Positions 1 through 6,967 of a DNA stretch of 46,751 bases are shown here, piece after piece (position 1 is the first letter of the stretch; each line of letters begins with the position of its first letter). Origin of the DNA: an uncultured Porphyromonadaceae bacterium (lineage in GTDB: Bacteria > Bacteroidota > Bacteroidia > Bacteroidales > Muribaculaceae); the NCBI GenBank assembly GCA_900545955.1, contig URAU01000019.1, positions 1 through 46,751 of the forward strand. Reading direction: 5' to 3'. The position numbers were made by a program, and so were the translations under genes. The notes beneath the pieces are model-generated. The model was not told the origin of the DNA. It was given only the letters and a program-made list of their open reading frames with translations, and made no database searches.

Positions 1-45
1 TCCCTTCGCCTTCGCCCCGCCGCTCCTAAAATCTGCACCACTCTA

Positions 46-83
46 AAAAGCCGCCTGCCATCCGGATGGAGGCCTTGGCTTTT
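46..83. terminator. Strong hairpin, probable terminator
   Basis: An AAAAGCC arm (46-52) pairs with GGCTTTT (77-83). Inside it GCCT pairs with AGGC around a self-complementary CCATCCGGATGG core (58-69). Both strands end in a short T run, so it could stop transcription in either direction. It could equally be a leader hairpin of the minus-strand transcript that appears to start near 125. Confidence 0.5.
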
Positions 84-130
84 AATGGAGAATTATAGGA
101 TTTTCAAAGGGCCGGGAAATGATTGCGATG

Positions 131-138
131 CAAAGTTA
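131..138 (-). promoter_or_regulatory. Bacteroidetes-type -7 promoter element, leftward
   Basis: Read on the minus strand this is TAACTTTG, an exact match to the TAnnTTTG -7 element. A TTTG-like -33 element (167..164) lies 25 nt upstream, further than the usual 19-21. It would drive a gene that lies off the left edge of the window. Confidence 0.4.
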
Positions 139-438
139 TAACCGATTTGGGCGGTTGCGAGTCCAAAAAATCCGCTTAACACTCGTTAACACTGGAATAT
201 ACTGAGGATTAGGAGAATAAATGATGAAAAAAATCAATTTTTTTCCTTGGTTGATGATGGCTTCGCTAAAGCTCGGCGCAAGGAAAAAATCTTTACTTCT
301 TCGGCGCGAGACCCGAGCTGAAGCTTGGAGCGCAAACAAAATTGGGGGAAAAGGCGCAAACATATTTGTGGGGATATCCGGAAGAAGGGGGATTGGTGAA
401 TTTTGAGGATGAATAGGGGCGGAAAGCGGGGAAATGCG
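139..438. other. Intergenic region without a recognisable gene
   Basis: No credible coding sequence is seen. The short open frames here (for example 221-406) have atypical composition and no family resemblance. The stretch separates the leftward promoter near 131 from the rightward promoter of the transglycosylase gene. Confidence 0.6.
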
Positions 439-446
439 TAATTTTG
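439..446 (+). promoter_or_regulatory. Candidate -7 promoter element for mtgA
   Basis: TAATTTTG matches TAnnTTTG exactly and would give a leader of about 60 nt before the mtgA start. No convincing -33 TTTG is seen at the expected distance. Confidence 0.4.
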
Positions 447-509
447 CGGGCGGAAAGGAAGGATATTTTCTTTTTATACGGAGGGGGAATTTAAATGTGA
501 TTTTTGCGT

Positions 510-1160
510 ATGGTTCTGCATAAGGTGCTTAAGTTGTTGAAGTGGGTGGCGATTCTATTTTTCGGGTCGTCGGTACTGGCTGTGGTGGCGCTGCGGTGGA
601 TTCCCGTATGGATGACGCCGCTGATGGTGATCCGCAGTGTGGAGAACCCTGAGTGCCGCGGGTGGCACCACGAATGGGTGCCGCTCTCCGAGATGTCGCC
701 GTGGATGCCCAAGGCGGTAGTTGCTTCGGAGGACGGCCGTTTCTACGACCATCATGGCTTTGACTTCAAGGAAATCAACAATGCGCTGGAGGAGCGCGCG
801 AAGGGAAAACGCGAGCGTGGCGCTTCGACCATCACGCAGCAGACGGCTAAGAACGTGTTTCTCTGGCCCGGGCATTCATGGGTACGTAAGGGACTGGAGG
901 CTTATTTCACAGTGCTTATAGAGATTTTCTGGAGCAAGGAGCGGATTCTGGAGGTGTATCTCAACTCCATCGAGATGGGGCCCGGTATCTACGGGGCGCA
1001 GGCGGCCGCCGAGCAACTGTTCGGCACGTCGGCGGCACGACTCACCAAACGGCAGTGTGCGCTGATCGCCGTTTCTCTGCCGAATCCGCTTAAACGCGAT
1101 GCGAGCCACCCGACGGGGTATATGAGGCGGCGCGCGGCGACAATCATGAAGTGGATGTGA
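510..1160 (+). CDS. mtgA: Monofunctional peptidoglycan transglycosylase
   Basis: GT51 glycosyltransferase that polymerises lipid II into glycan strands at the outer face of the inner membrane, without a transpeptidase domain. The 216-residue product has one N-terminal membrane segment (about 10-30). The GT51 signature ASEDGRFYDHHGFD carries the probable catalytic Glu74, and the second motif RGASTITQQTAKN follows. The length fits MtgA (about 220-240 aa), and the domain that makes class A PBPs longer is absent. The ATG at 510 was chosen; an in-frame TTG at 504 is the alternative. It stands alone, with its own candidate promoter at 439. Confidence 0.93.
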   Translation: MVLHKVLKLLKWVAILFFGSSVLAVVALRWIPVWMTPLMVIRSVENPECRGWHHEWVPLSEMSPWMPKAVVASEDGRFYDHHGFDFKEINNALEERAKGKRERGASTITQQTAKNVFLWPGHSWVRKGLEAYFTVLIEIFWSKERILEVYLNSIEMGPGIYGAQAAAEQLFGTSAARLTKRQCALIAVSLPNPLKRDASHPTGYMRRRAATIMKWM

Positions 1161-1315
1161 AGAAGCTGTGAGAGCTCCTTCGGCCATCCGGTTATAATAA
1201 ATTGCCGTTAATTTAACAATGTTAATTGGGGCGGCCGGGAGGTCTGATGGGCGGTTTTCGGGCGGAAAATATGTTAAAGAACATCTTTTTACAACATATT
1301 CTTGCAACTTTTCTG

Positions 1316-1323
1316 TAATTTTG
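1316..1323 (+). promoter_or_regulatory. Candidate -7 promoter element upstream of the first microprotein
   Basis: TAATTTTG matches TAnnTTTG exactly. Transcription would start near 1328, about 70 nt before the ATG at 1398. A T-rich stretch at 1286-1290 is the nearest -33-like element, at a long spacing of 25. Confidence 0.45.
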
Positions 1324-1340
1324 TGCGTTGATTATACAGA

Positions 1341-1369
1341 CGAACGGATAAGAAAGCAACCGCCGTTCG
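1341..1369 (+). other. Leader hairpin before the first microprotein
   Basis: CGAACGG (1341-1347) pairs perfectly with CCGTTCG (1363-1369) around a 15-nt loop. It lies in the predicted 5' leader between the -7 element at 1316 and the ATG at 1398. There is no T run, so it is not a simple terminator. Its function is unknown. Confidence 0.4.
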
Positions 1370-1397
1370 GAAGATGTCAAACTAAATTTATGAGATT

Positions 1398-1523
1398 ATG
1401 ATTACCATCGTAAAAAAGTTCAAATCGGAAATGGCCAAGACCTTCCGCGCTATGAGCGAAAACGATGCGTTTCGCACAACAGGCGACTGCACACCGCGCC
1501 GGAGGGACTATTCAAATCTTTGA
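1398..1523 (+). CDS. Predicted 41-aa microprotein
   Basis: An open frame of 41 codons starting MITIVKKFKSEMAKTF and ending in a basic, Arg-rich tail RRRDYSNL, then TGA. No family is recognised. It is supported by a promoter element at 1316, a leader hairpin at 1341-1369, a start preceded by an AT-rich stretch as is usual in this phylum, and a second microprotein 180 bp downstream with a similar start context. The N-terminal half could form a basic amphipathic helix, and there is no signal peptide. Its size puts it below common gene-caller cut-offs. Expression is not demonstrated, so this is a moderate call. Confidence 0.45.
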   Translation: MITIVKKFKSEMAKTFRAMSENDAFRTTGDCTPRRRDYSNL

Positions 1524-1529
1524 GCCACA

Positions 1530-1628
1530 GCGGGATTTCAGGCGAAGTATCCTCAATTCTTTCATTCATTAATTAATCCCACATTTACTTTTTGCTCGAC
1601 GCTTCGCCATAAGTAACATAATTCCCGC
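1530..1628 (+). ncRNA. Possible structured RNA element between the microproteins
   Basis: Two nested perfect stems are visible: GCGGGA (1530-1535) with TCCCGC (1623-1628), and GGCGAAG (1541-1547) with CTTCGCC (1602-1608). They enclose a 54-nt AT-rich loop containing ATTAATTAAT. The element starts seven bases after the stop codon of the 41-aa frame and ends before the second small frame. It could be a 3' UTR structure, a processed RNA or chance. No known RNA family was recognised. Confidence 0.3.
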
Positions 1629-1703
1629 CAATTAGAGAATCGTTAATCATTATGTTTAACTTCGGAGAAGCTTTCGGGCGACTCCCACTAAAACTATTTG
1701 ATT

Positions 1704-1826
1704 ATGAAAGCTACAGAAATGGTAAAAAAGGCTGCCAAATGGTATTTCGAAACCGCCGCAATGCTCTACCCCTATCCCGACATCGTAGAGCGTGAGCGCA
1801 AAATCCTCCACAACAGCCATCACTGA
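1704..1826 (+). CDS. Predicted 40-aa microprotein
   Basis: An open frame of 40 codons beginning MKATEMVKKAAKWYFETAAM, followed by LYPYPDIVERERKIL and a terminal HH. The aromatic and lysine pattern suggests an amphipathic helix. No family is recognised and there is no signal peptide. The leader resembles that of the first microprotein: both have TTCGGA followed closely by AAG, then AAACTA, a T-rich stretch and GATTATG or GAGATTATG at the start codon. A near-consensus -7 element, TAACTTCG, lies at 1657-1664. The shared leader suggests that the two small genes are related or co-regulated, but this is inference. Confidence 0.45.
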   Translation: MKATEMVKKAAKWYFETAAMLYPYPDIVERERKILHNSHH

Positions 1827-1959
1827 CCGTCGGCACGGCGCCGAATTACGCAACATCCTGCAGCGGTGTGAACATTGAGGCATGAAATCGCGTAGTAATT
1901 TATATAGGTGTAAGGCCGACCGGGCCATACGACATACTTTACCGGCAAAACTACACGAT

Positions 1960-2223
1960 ATGAAAAGCCACACACAACTGCACGCCTCCATCGGACGGCT
2001 GAGCGTAATCCTGCTGCTTCTCGCTGCTATTATAGCCACTCCGGCCTGCGATACGATCCATACGTATGGCGGAATCGAGACCGACGGCTATTACTATCCT
2101 GACGGCGACGGCCGTTTTTACACAGGCCACAAAAGACATAAACACAAAAAGCCCAAACACAAACCGGGCAAGAAGCATCACGACCGCCGCCACCTCGGCC
2201 ATCATCATGACCACGACGACTGA
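1960..2223 (+). CDS. Small His-rich putative lipoprotein
   Basis: 87 residues. The N-terminus has a hydrophobic signal segment (about 14-28) ending TPAC, a loose lipobox with Cys30 as the likely lipidated residue. A short tyrosine-rich stretch follows (about 37-52). The last 32 residues are Lys/His-rich with 11 histidines and end in HHHDHDD, which could bind divalent metals such as Zn, Ni or Cu; that role is inference from composition alone. The internal ATG at 1960 was chosen over an upstream in-frame ATG at 1882 because it puts the signal peptide at the N-terminus. No enzyme domain is seen. It ends at a shared terminator with the convergent manC. Confidence 0.6.
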   Translation: MKSHTQLHASIGRLSVILLLLAAIIATPACDTIHTYGGIETDGYYYPDGDGRFYTGHKRHKHKKPKHKPGKKHHDRRHLGHHHDHDD

Positions 2224-2246
2224 TGCTCCTGCATAGTATTATAACA

Positions 2247-2288
2247 AAGGCGATATGCCTCAGCGGTTATCCGCGGGCACATCGCCTT
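2247..2288. terminator. Bidirectional terminator between convergent genes
   Basis: AAGGCGAT (2247-2254) pairs with ATCGCCTT (2281-2288), with inner TGCC/GGCA and GCGG-TTAT-CCGC stems. It lies between the stops of the His-rich lipoprotein gene (plus) and manC (minus), so it can serve both. Confidence 0.65.
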
Positions 2289-2308
2289 AATTTCGTCAAT
2301 AAGGTGGA

Positions 2309-3397
2309 TCAGAGGTATTTCTCGCCGAAGGCGAGATGAGCGTCGTTGACCATCTGCTTGATGCGCTGCTCCTCGGCCTTGGGGCAGATGAGAAGCACGT
2401 CGCCGGCATCGGCCACGATATAGTCCTTCAGGCCGTCGGCCACGATAAGTTTCTCGCCGTTGACGGCAAAAATATTGCCCGACGAATTGTAGGCGAGCAC
2501 GTTGCAGTTCTGCGTCACGTTGCCGTCGCGGTTTTTGGGCGAGTTGTCGTAGAGGGCGCTCCACGTGCCGAGGTCGTTCCAACCGAAGTCAACGCATTCC
2601 ACATATACGCACTGCGACTTCTCCATCACGGCGAAATCAATCGAGATGCTGAGACAGCCGGGGAAATTCTGCTCGATGAAACTTCGCTCGGCGGGAGTGC
2701 CGAACGCATCGATTCCTTTCTCGAATGTTGCGGCCACGTTGGGGGCGTGCAGCCCGAGTTCGCGGATGATGTTTTTTGCCGACCATAGGAAAATACCGGA
2801 GTTCCAGAAGAATTCGCCCGACTCGACAAATACCTGCGCGAGCTCGAGTTTTGGCTTCTCGGTGAAAGTCTTCACCTTGCAGATGCCGTCGACACCGTCG
2901 ACGGGCTGCCCCACCTGGATATAGCCGTAGCCGGTTTCCGGGCGCGAGGGGCGGATGCCGAGCGTAAGCAGGGCGTCGTGGGTCTCGACGAAGCGGAAAC
3001 CGCGCTCCACGGAGTCGACAAAGATGTTCTCCCGTGTAATCAGATGGTCGCTCGGGGCCACGATGATACTTGCCTCGGGGTCGATTGCCGCGATATGGTA
3101 TGCTGCCCAGGCGATGCAGGGAGCGGTATTGCGGCGGGCAGGTTCGAGCAGAATCTGGCTTTCGGCAAGTTCGGGGAGCTGTTCCCGAACGAGCGGAGCA
3201 TACTGCTCGTTGGTTACGATGAGCACATTCTCTTTAGGCACGAGCGGAAGGATGCGGTCGAAACTCATCTGGAGAAGAGTGCGGCCGGTTCCGAGAAAAT
3301 CTATGAACTGCTTAGGACGCGACGAGCGGCTGTAGGGCCAGAAACGGCTGCCGATGCCGCCACACATGATCACGCAATAGCGATGTTGATTTACCAT
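2309..3397 (-). CDS. manC: Mannose-1-phosphate guanylyltransferase
   Basis: Makes GDP-mannose from mannose-1-phosphate and GTP in the cytosol, feeding mannose and fucose branches of polysaccharide and glycoprotein synthesis. The N-terminal nucleotidyltransferase signature is clear: MCGGIGSRFWPYSR (11-24) followed by RPKQF (27-31). Further family motifs include EPARRNTAPCIAWA, APSDHLI, ETGYGYI and FTEKP. The length, 362 aa, fits the short ManC type without a fused phosphomannose isomerase domain. The start at 3397 (or the adjacent ATG at 3400) puts the signature at the usual distance from the N-terminus; an upstream in-frame start at 3472 would overlap the promoter. The gene is monocistronic and divergent from the TPR gene. 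Confidence 0.92.
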   Translation of the reverse strand: MVNQHRYCVIMCGGIGSRFWPYSRSSRPKQFIDFLGTGRTLLQMSFDRILPLVPKENVLIVTNEQYAPLVREQLPELAESQILLEPARRNTAPCIAWAAYHIAAIDPEASIIVAPSDHLITRENIFVDSVERGFRFVETHDALLTLGIRPSRPETGYGYIQVGQPVDGVDGICKVKTFTEKPKLELAQVFVESGEFFWNSGIFLWSAKNIIRELGLHAPNVAATFEKGIDAFGTPAERSFIEQNFPGCLSISIDFAVMEKSQCVYVECVDFGWNDLGTWSALYDNSPKNRDGNVTQNCNVLAYNSSGNIFAVNGEKLIVADGLKDYIVADAGDVLLICPKAEEQRIKQMVNDAHLAFGEKYL

Positions 3398-3441
3398 CAT
3401 ATTAGTGTCTTGGTTCGTTTCAACGTAGTGATTGCTTCTCG

Positions 3442-3472
3442 CTAAGTTAGTTCGAAAAAGTAGAAATTGCAA
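3442..3472 (-). promoter_or_regulatory. Promoter of manC
   Basis: On the minus strand TTG (3472-3470) is followed after 20 nt by TAACTTAG (3449-3442), which differs from the TAnnTTTG consensus at one base. The spacing is ideal for the Bacteroidetes sigma factor. The leader would be about 40 nt. Confidence 0.5.
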
Positions 3473-3485
3473 CTTTCAGCCGAAT

Positions 3486-3520
3486 TTTGTGGGATATTTC
3501 AGCAATTATCGCCAATTTTG
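3486..3520 (+). promoter_or_regulatory. Candidate promoter of the TPR gene
   Basis: TTTG (3486-3489) and CAATTTTG (3513-3520, one mismatch to TAnnTTTG) are separated by 23 nt. The position, about 23 nt before the ATG at 3544, makes a short leader and is back to back with the manC promoter. Confidence 0.35.
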
Positions 3521-3543
3521 CCAGGTATAAAAAATCTTTTATC

Positions 3544-4311
3544 ATGCGAAAGATGAGGAGATTTCTCGCCATACTGGCAGTAGCGGTCACACTTTCAGCA
3601 CTAAAAGTGTACGGCACCGACTACAGTAACCTCGACGGGCGCGCCTCGCGCGCGTATACTCACGGAGAGTGGGCGTCGGCCGCGGCGCTGCTCGACCTGA
3701 TGCTTGAGCAGCGGCCGGAGGTGGCCTCGACCTACGGACGCGCCATAACCGCCAACGCAATGCGCTCCGACAGCCTCGAACAGGTGCGGCTGCTGGAGAA
3801 GGCGCTCGCCAACCATGTGCCCTTCGATTCGGTATTCTCCCAGGTGGAGCAGTGGAGTTTTCATCTGGGAAACTTCCACATCTACGAGAATTTCCTCTCG
3901 CTGGCACGCGATGCCTATCCGTGGATGAAGCGGACAGTCGATGCCAAACTGCTCGCCTTCTACCGCTTCCGCAGCAACGGCGACAAGATGATTGAATTCG
4001 CCGACGCCATGCTCGACGGCGCTCCCGACAACGTCGGCTTCCTCCATTCGCTGGCCGAAGGGTATATGCTCACGGGCCGCTTCGACCGCGGACTCGACAC
4101 CTTCCGGCGCATACTTCAACACGACCCATACGACTACGAGGCGCTTCTGGCACTGGGCAACTGGCTGCACCTCCATCCAGCCGACGCCCGAGCCGACGAG
4201 TCGGGCCGCACCTATCTTGAACGCGCCCAGAAGATTAAAGCCACACCTTTTGTAGAAAGAATACTAAGTAGCACAAGAATGCAGAAAGATGTCGCAAAGC
4301 ATGCGAATTAA
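3544..4311 (+). CDS. Exported TPR-like protein
   Basis: 255 residues with a signal peptide (MRKMRRFLAILAVAVTLSA, cleavage likely near VYG at 25). The mature part is a chain of helix pairs with tetratricopeptide spacing, for example the segment containing FLHSLAEGYMLTGRFDRGL near 160-180 and the following YEALLALGNWL. This suggests a periplasmic protein-protein interaction scaffold. No catalytic domain is seen. The ATG at 3544 is preferred over a GTG at 3487 because it starts the signal peptide. Its 3' end lies just before the -33 element of the lplA promoter. Confidence 0.75.
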   Translation: MRKMRRFLAILAVAVTLSALKVYGTDYSNLDGRASRAYTHGEWASAAALLDLMLEQRPEVASTYGRAITANAMRSDSLEQVRLLEKALANHVPFDSVFSQVEQWSFHLGNFHIYENFLSLARDAYPWMKRTVDAKLLAFYRFRSNGDKMIEFADAMLDGAPDNVGFLHSLAEGYMLTGRFDRGLDTFRRILQHDPYDYEALLALGNWLHLHPADARADESGRTYLERAQKIKATPFVERILSSTRMQKDVAKHAN

Positions 4312-4343
4312 TTTGGAGGGGCGGCCGATAGTGGTTATCTTTG
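4312..4343 (+). promoter_or_regulatory. Consensus promoter of the lplA-gcv operon
   Basis: TTTG (4312-4315), a 20-nt spacer and TATCTTTG (4336-4343) match the Bacteroidetes TTTG-N20-TAnnTTTG consensus exactly. The lplA ATG begins at 4348, four bases after the -7 element, so the transcript probably starts at or next to the start codon. Confidence 0.7.
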
Positions 4344-4347
4344 AGGC

Positions 4348-5370
4348 ATGATATACCTGTCACTACCCCCCGACGCCAAGAGGGAGCCGCGTAAGCTTCC
4401 GTTCTTCCTTGCCATGGAGGAGTTTGCGGCGCGGCATCTGGAAGGCAACTATTTCTTCATGTGGCAGGTAGACCCTACGGTGATCTACGGGCGCAATCAG
4501 GTGCCCGAGGCCGAGCTCGACATGGCCTACTGCGATGCTCACCACATCAATTACTACCGGCGCAAGAGCGGGGGCGGTTGTGTGTATGCCGACCGCAACA
4601 ACATAATGTTCGCCCATATAGCCGACTGCCGCGACGTGACGTCGACATTCGCCGACTATACGGGAGCGGTGGCCTCGATGCTCCGCGACCTTGGGATAGC
4701 CGACGCCTCGCGCACCGGACGCAACGACATCCTCATCGGCGACCGCAAGGTGAGCGGTTATGCTTTCTACCACGTGAAAAGCGCGCATACCGGGCGAAGC
4801 CGCGCCATAGTGCACGGCACGATGCTATACGACGCCGACACCGACACCATGTGCGCCGCTCTGACTCCTTCCGGAACCAAACTCGCGGCAAAGGGAGTGG
4901 CGTCGGTGCGTCAGCGCGTCACCACCATACGGGAGCATTGCGACATAAGCCTCGCCGACTTCATGGCCTTCGCCCGCCGCAGCATGTGCAGCGGCGAGCA
5001 CATCCTTACCCCTGCGGATGTGGCCGAGATAGAGCGCATGGAGCAGACATACTACAATCCCGCATGGTTGCGCGCCCGCTACACCGACAACAGCGATTCC
5101 GCAACAACCACACGAATACCCGGCGTGGGCGAAATTTCGGTGGACATCCGTATGGACGACCGACGGATTGACTCCATAGCGCTCACAGGCGACTTCTTCT
5201 CCGACGCCGACGCCACCAGAGCCATGCTCGGTGCGGCTGTCGGCATCGAAGCCTCCGATACAGAAGCCATCGTGCACGCCATCTCACCCTACATCGACCG
5301 GGCAATTCCCGGACTGCCCGCTCCGGAACTGGCCGCGCTCATATGCCGGGCAGCCCGCGGAGCCACATAA
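4348..5370 (+). CDS. lplA: Lipoate-protein ligase A
   Basis: Activates lipoate with ATP and transfers it to the target lysine of lipoyl-domain proteins; here the obvious client is GcvH in the same operon. Family motifs are clear: RRKSGGGCVYAD (71-82) for lipoyl-AMP binding, GRNDI (124-128), DRKVSG with probable catalytic Lys134, and HGTML (156-160). The length is 340 aa, with the C-terminal accessory domain present. It is the first gene of the lplA-gcvT-gcvH-gcvPA-gcvPB-lpd run, 43 bp before gcvT. This placement suggests that lipoylation capacity is co-expressed with glycine cleavage. The start sits directly at a consensus promoter, implying a leaderless or near-leaderless message. Confidence 0.92.
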   Translation: MIYLSLPPDAKREPRKLPFFLAMEEFAARHLEGNYFFMWQVDPTVIYGRNQVPEAELDMAYCDAHHINYYRRKSGGGCVYADRNNIMFAHIADCRDVTSTFADYTGAVASMLRDLGIADASRTGRNDILIGDRKVSGYAFYHVKSAHTGRSRAIVHGTMLYDADTDTMCAALTPSGTKLAAKGVASVRQRVTTIREHCDISLADFMAFARRSMCSGEHILTPADVAEIERMEQTYYNPAWLRARYTDNSDSATTTRIPGVGEISVDIRMDDRRIDSIALTGDFFSDADATRAMLGAAVGIEASDTEAIVHAISPYIDRAIPGLPAPELAALICRAARGAT

Positions 5371-5413
5371 ACAAAAAATCCATCACCTTCAGTCAATAAA
5401 AATTCATCAGAAT

Positions 5414-6544
5414 ATGGACGAAAACATTCTTACCACCTGCCTCCATTCGCGCCACACCGCGCTGGGCGCACAGATGAGCCCGTTCGCCGGCTACGACATG
5501 CCCATCCAGTACCGCGGAATAGTGGAAGAGCACAACGCCGTGCGCACGGCCTGCGGCGTGTTCGACGTATCCCACATGGGGGAAGTGATTGTTAGCGGCC
5601 CCGACGCCACAGACTTCGTAAACTATATCTTCACCAACGACGTAAGTCAGGCGGCCGACGGGCAGTGCCTCTACGGGATGATGCTCAGCGAGCGCGGCGG
5701 AGTGGTCGACGACCTGCTGGTGTACCGCTTTTCGGCAGAGCGCTACCTGCTGGTAATCAACGCCTCGAACATCGCCAAAGACGAGGCATGGATCGAGGAG
5801 CGGTCGGCCGACATCAACCCCGCGTCGGCCGAGGGGATGTTTTTCCGCGTAGACCTCGAAATGGTAAGCGAGGTTGTTGCCGAACTCGCCATCCAGGGTC
5901 CGAAAGCAGAAGATACCATAGAAAACGTACTCGGAATAAAATGCTCCGACCTGGGTTTCTACACCTTCAAGGAGATTGAAATCGACGGCCACAAGGCGCT
6001 GATAAGCCGCACCGGCTACACCGGCGAAGACGGCTTCGAACTCTATGCCGAAGAGGAGATAATCCAGCAGGCGTGGGATAAGCTCGTGGGCTCCGGCAGC
6101 TGCGAGCCCTGCGGCCTGGGATGCCGCGACACCCTGCGCTTCGAGGTCGGACTGCCGCTTTACGGCGACGAACTCGCCGACGACATCACCCCGCTCGAAG
6201 CCGGCCTCGGCATGTTCGTGAAGCTCGACAAGCCCCATATGATGGGCCGCGATGCACTCTTGGCGCAGAAAGCTACCGGAGCACCGCGTAAGCTTGTAGG
6301 GCTCGAACTGGCCGACCGCGCCATTCCGCGCCACGGCTACGAGGTACTCAACGATGCCGACGAAGTGGTAGGTCACGTCACCACCGGCTACCACGCCATC
6401 TCGGTAGACAAGAGCGTGGCGATGGCTCTCGTCGACGCCCGCTACGCCGCGCAGGGAACGCCACTGAAGGTGCGCATCCGCCGCAAAACCTTCCCCTGCA
6501 CCGTAGTGGCCAAACGCTTCTACAAAAAATCTTACAAAAAATAA
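5414..6544 (+). CDS. gcvT: Glycine cleavage system T protein (aminomethyltransferase)
   Basis: Transfers the methylene group from aminomethyl-lipoyl GcvH to tetrahydrofolate, releasing ammonia. The 376-residue product carries GcvT hallmarks: FAGYDMPIQY (24-33), FDVSHMGE (50-57), GGVVDDLLVYR (95-105, with the folate-site aspartates) and ISRTGYTGEDGFE. The ATG at 5414 is preferred; an upstream in-frame start would overlap lplA and add an unrelated tail. It is in an operon with lplA (43 bp upstream) and gcvH (35 bp downstream). Confidence 0.95.
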   Translation: MDENILTTCLHSRHTALGAQMSPFAGYDMPIQYRGIVEEHNAVRTACGVFDVSHMGEVIVSGPDATDFVNYIFTNDVSQAADGQCLYGMMLSERGGVVDDLLVYRFSAERYLLVINASNIAKDEAWIEERSADINPASAEGMFFRVDLEMVSEVVAELAIQGPKAEDTIENVLGIKCSDLGFYTFKEIEIDGHKALISRTGYTGEDGFELYAEEEIIQQAWDKLVGSGSCEPCGLGCRDTLRFEVGLPLYGDELADDITPLEAGLGMFVKLDKPHMMGRDALLAQKATGAPRKLVGLELADRAIPRHGYEVLNDADEVVGHVTTGYHAISVDKSVAMALVDARYAAQGTPLKVRIRRKTFPCTVVAKRFYKKSYKK

Positions 6545-6579
6545 TCAGACAAACATAACCAACTAAAACAAGCGAAATC

Positions 6580-6951
6580 ATGATACGATACAGCAAAACC
6601 CACGAATACATCCGCACCACCGACAACGACGAATACGGCTATATCGGCGTCTCTGCCTATGCCGCCAAGCAACTCGGCAACGTGGTATACGTCGACATGC
6701 CCGAAGAGGGCGACGAACTGACAGCCGGCGAGGATTTCGGCGCAATCGAAAGTGTGAAGGCGGCCTCCGACCTCTATGCCCCCGTGAGCGGCGAGGTAGT
6801 CGAGGTGAACGAAGCCCTCGAAGGCGACCCGCAGCTGATTAATAAGGACGCCATGGCCAACTGGATCGTGAAAATCCGTCTGGCCGACCCCGCCGAAATG
6901 GGCGAACTGATGGACGAAGCTGCCTACGAGGCCTTCTGCCAGTCACACTAA
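6580..6951 (+). CDS. gcvH: Glycine cleavage system H protein
   Basis: Small lipoyl carrier that shuttles the aminomethyl group between the P, T and L proteins. The 123 residues form one biotinyl/lipoyl-type domain. The lipoylation site is Lys60 in GAIESVKAASDL, followed by the family C-terminal NWIVKIRL stretch. The length is typical (about 125-130 aa). It lies between gcvT and gcvPA and is the likely substrate of the LplA encoded at the head of the operon. Confidence 0.96.
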   Translation: MIRYSKTHEYIRTTDNDEYGYIGVSAYAAKQLGNVVYVDMPEEGDELTAGEDFGAIESVKAASDLYAPVSGEVVEVNEALEGDPQLINKDAMANWIVKIRLADPAEMGELMDEAAYEAFCQSH

Positions 6952-6967
6952 AAAATCCTACGACACG

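Noticed and set aside
221..406. 61-aa frame starting MMKKINFFPWL as a small exported protein
   Set aside because: No signal-peptide structure continues after the start, the codon use is atypical, and it overlaps an equally poor frame on the other strand.
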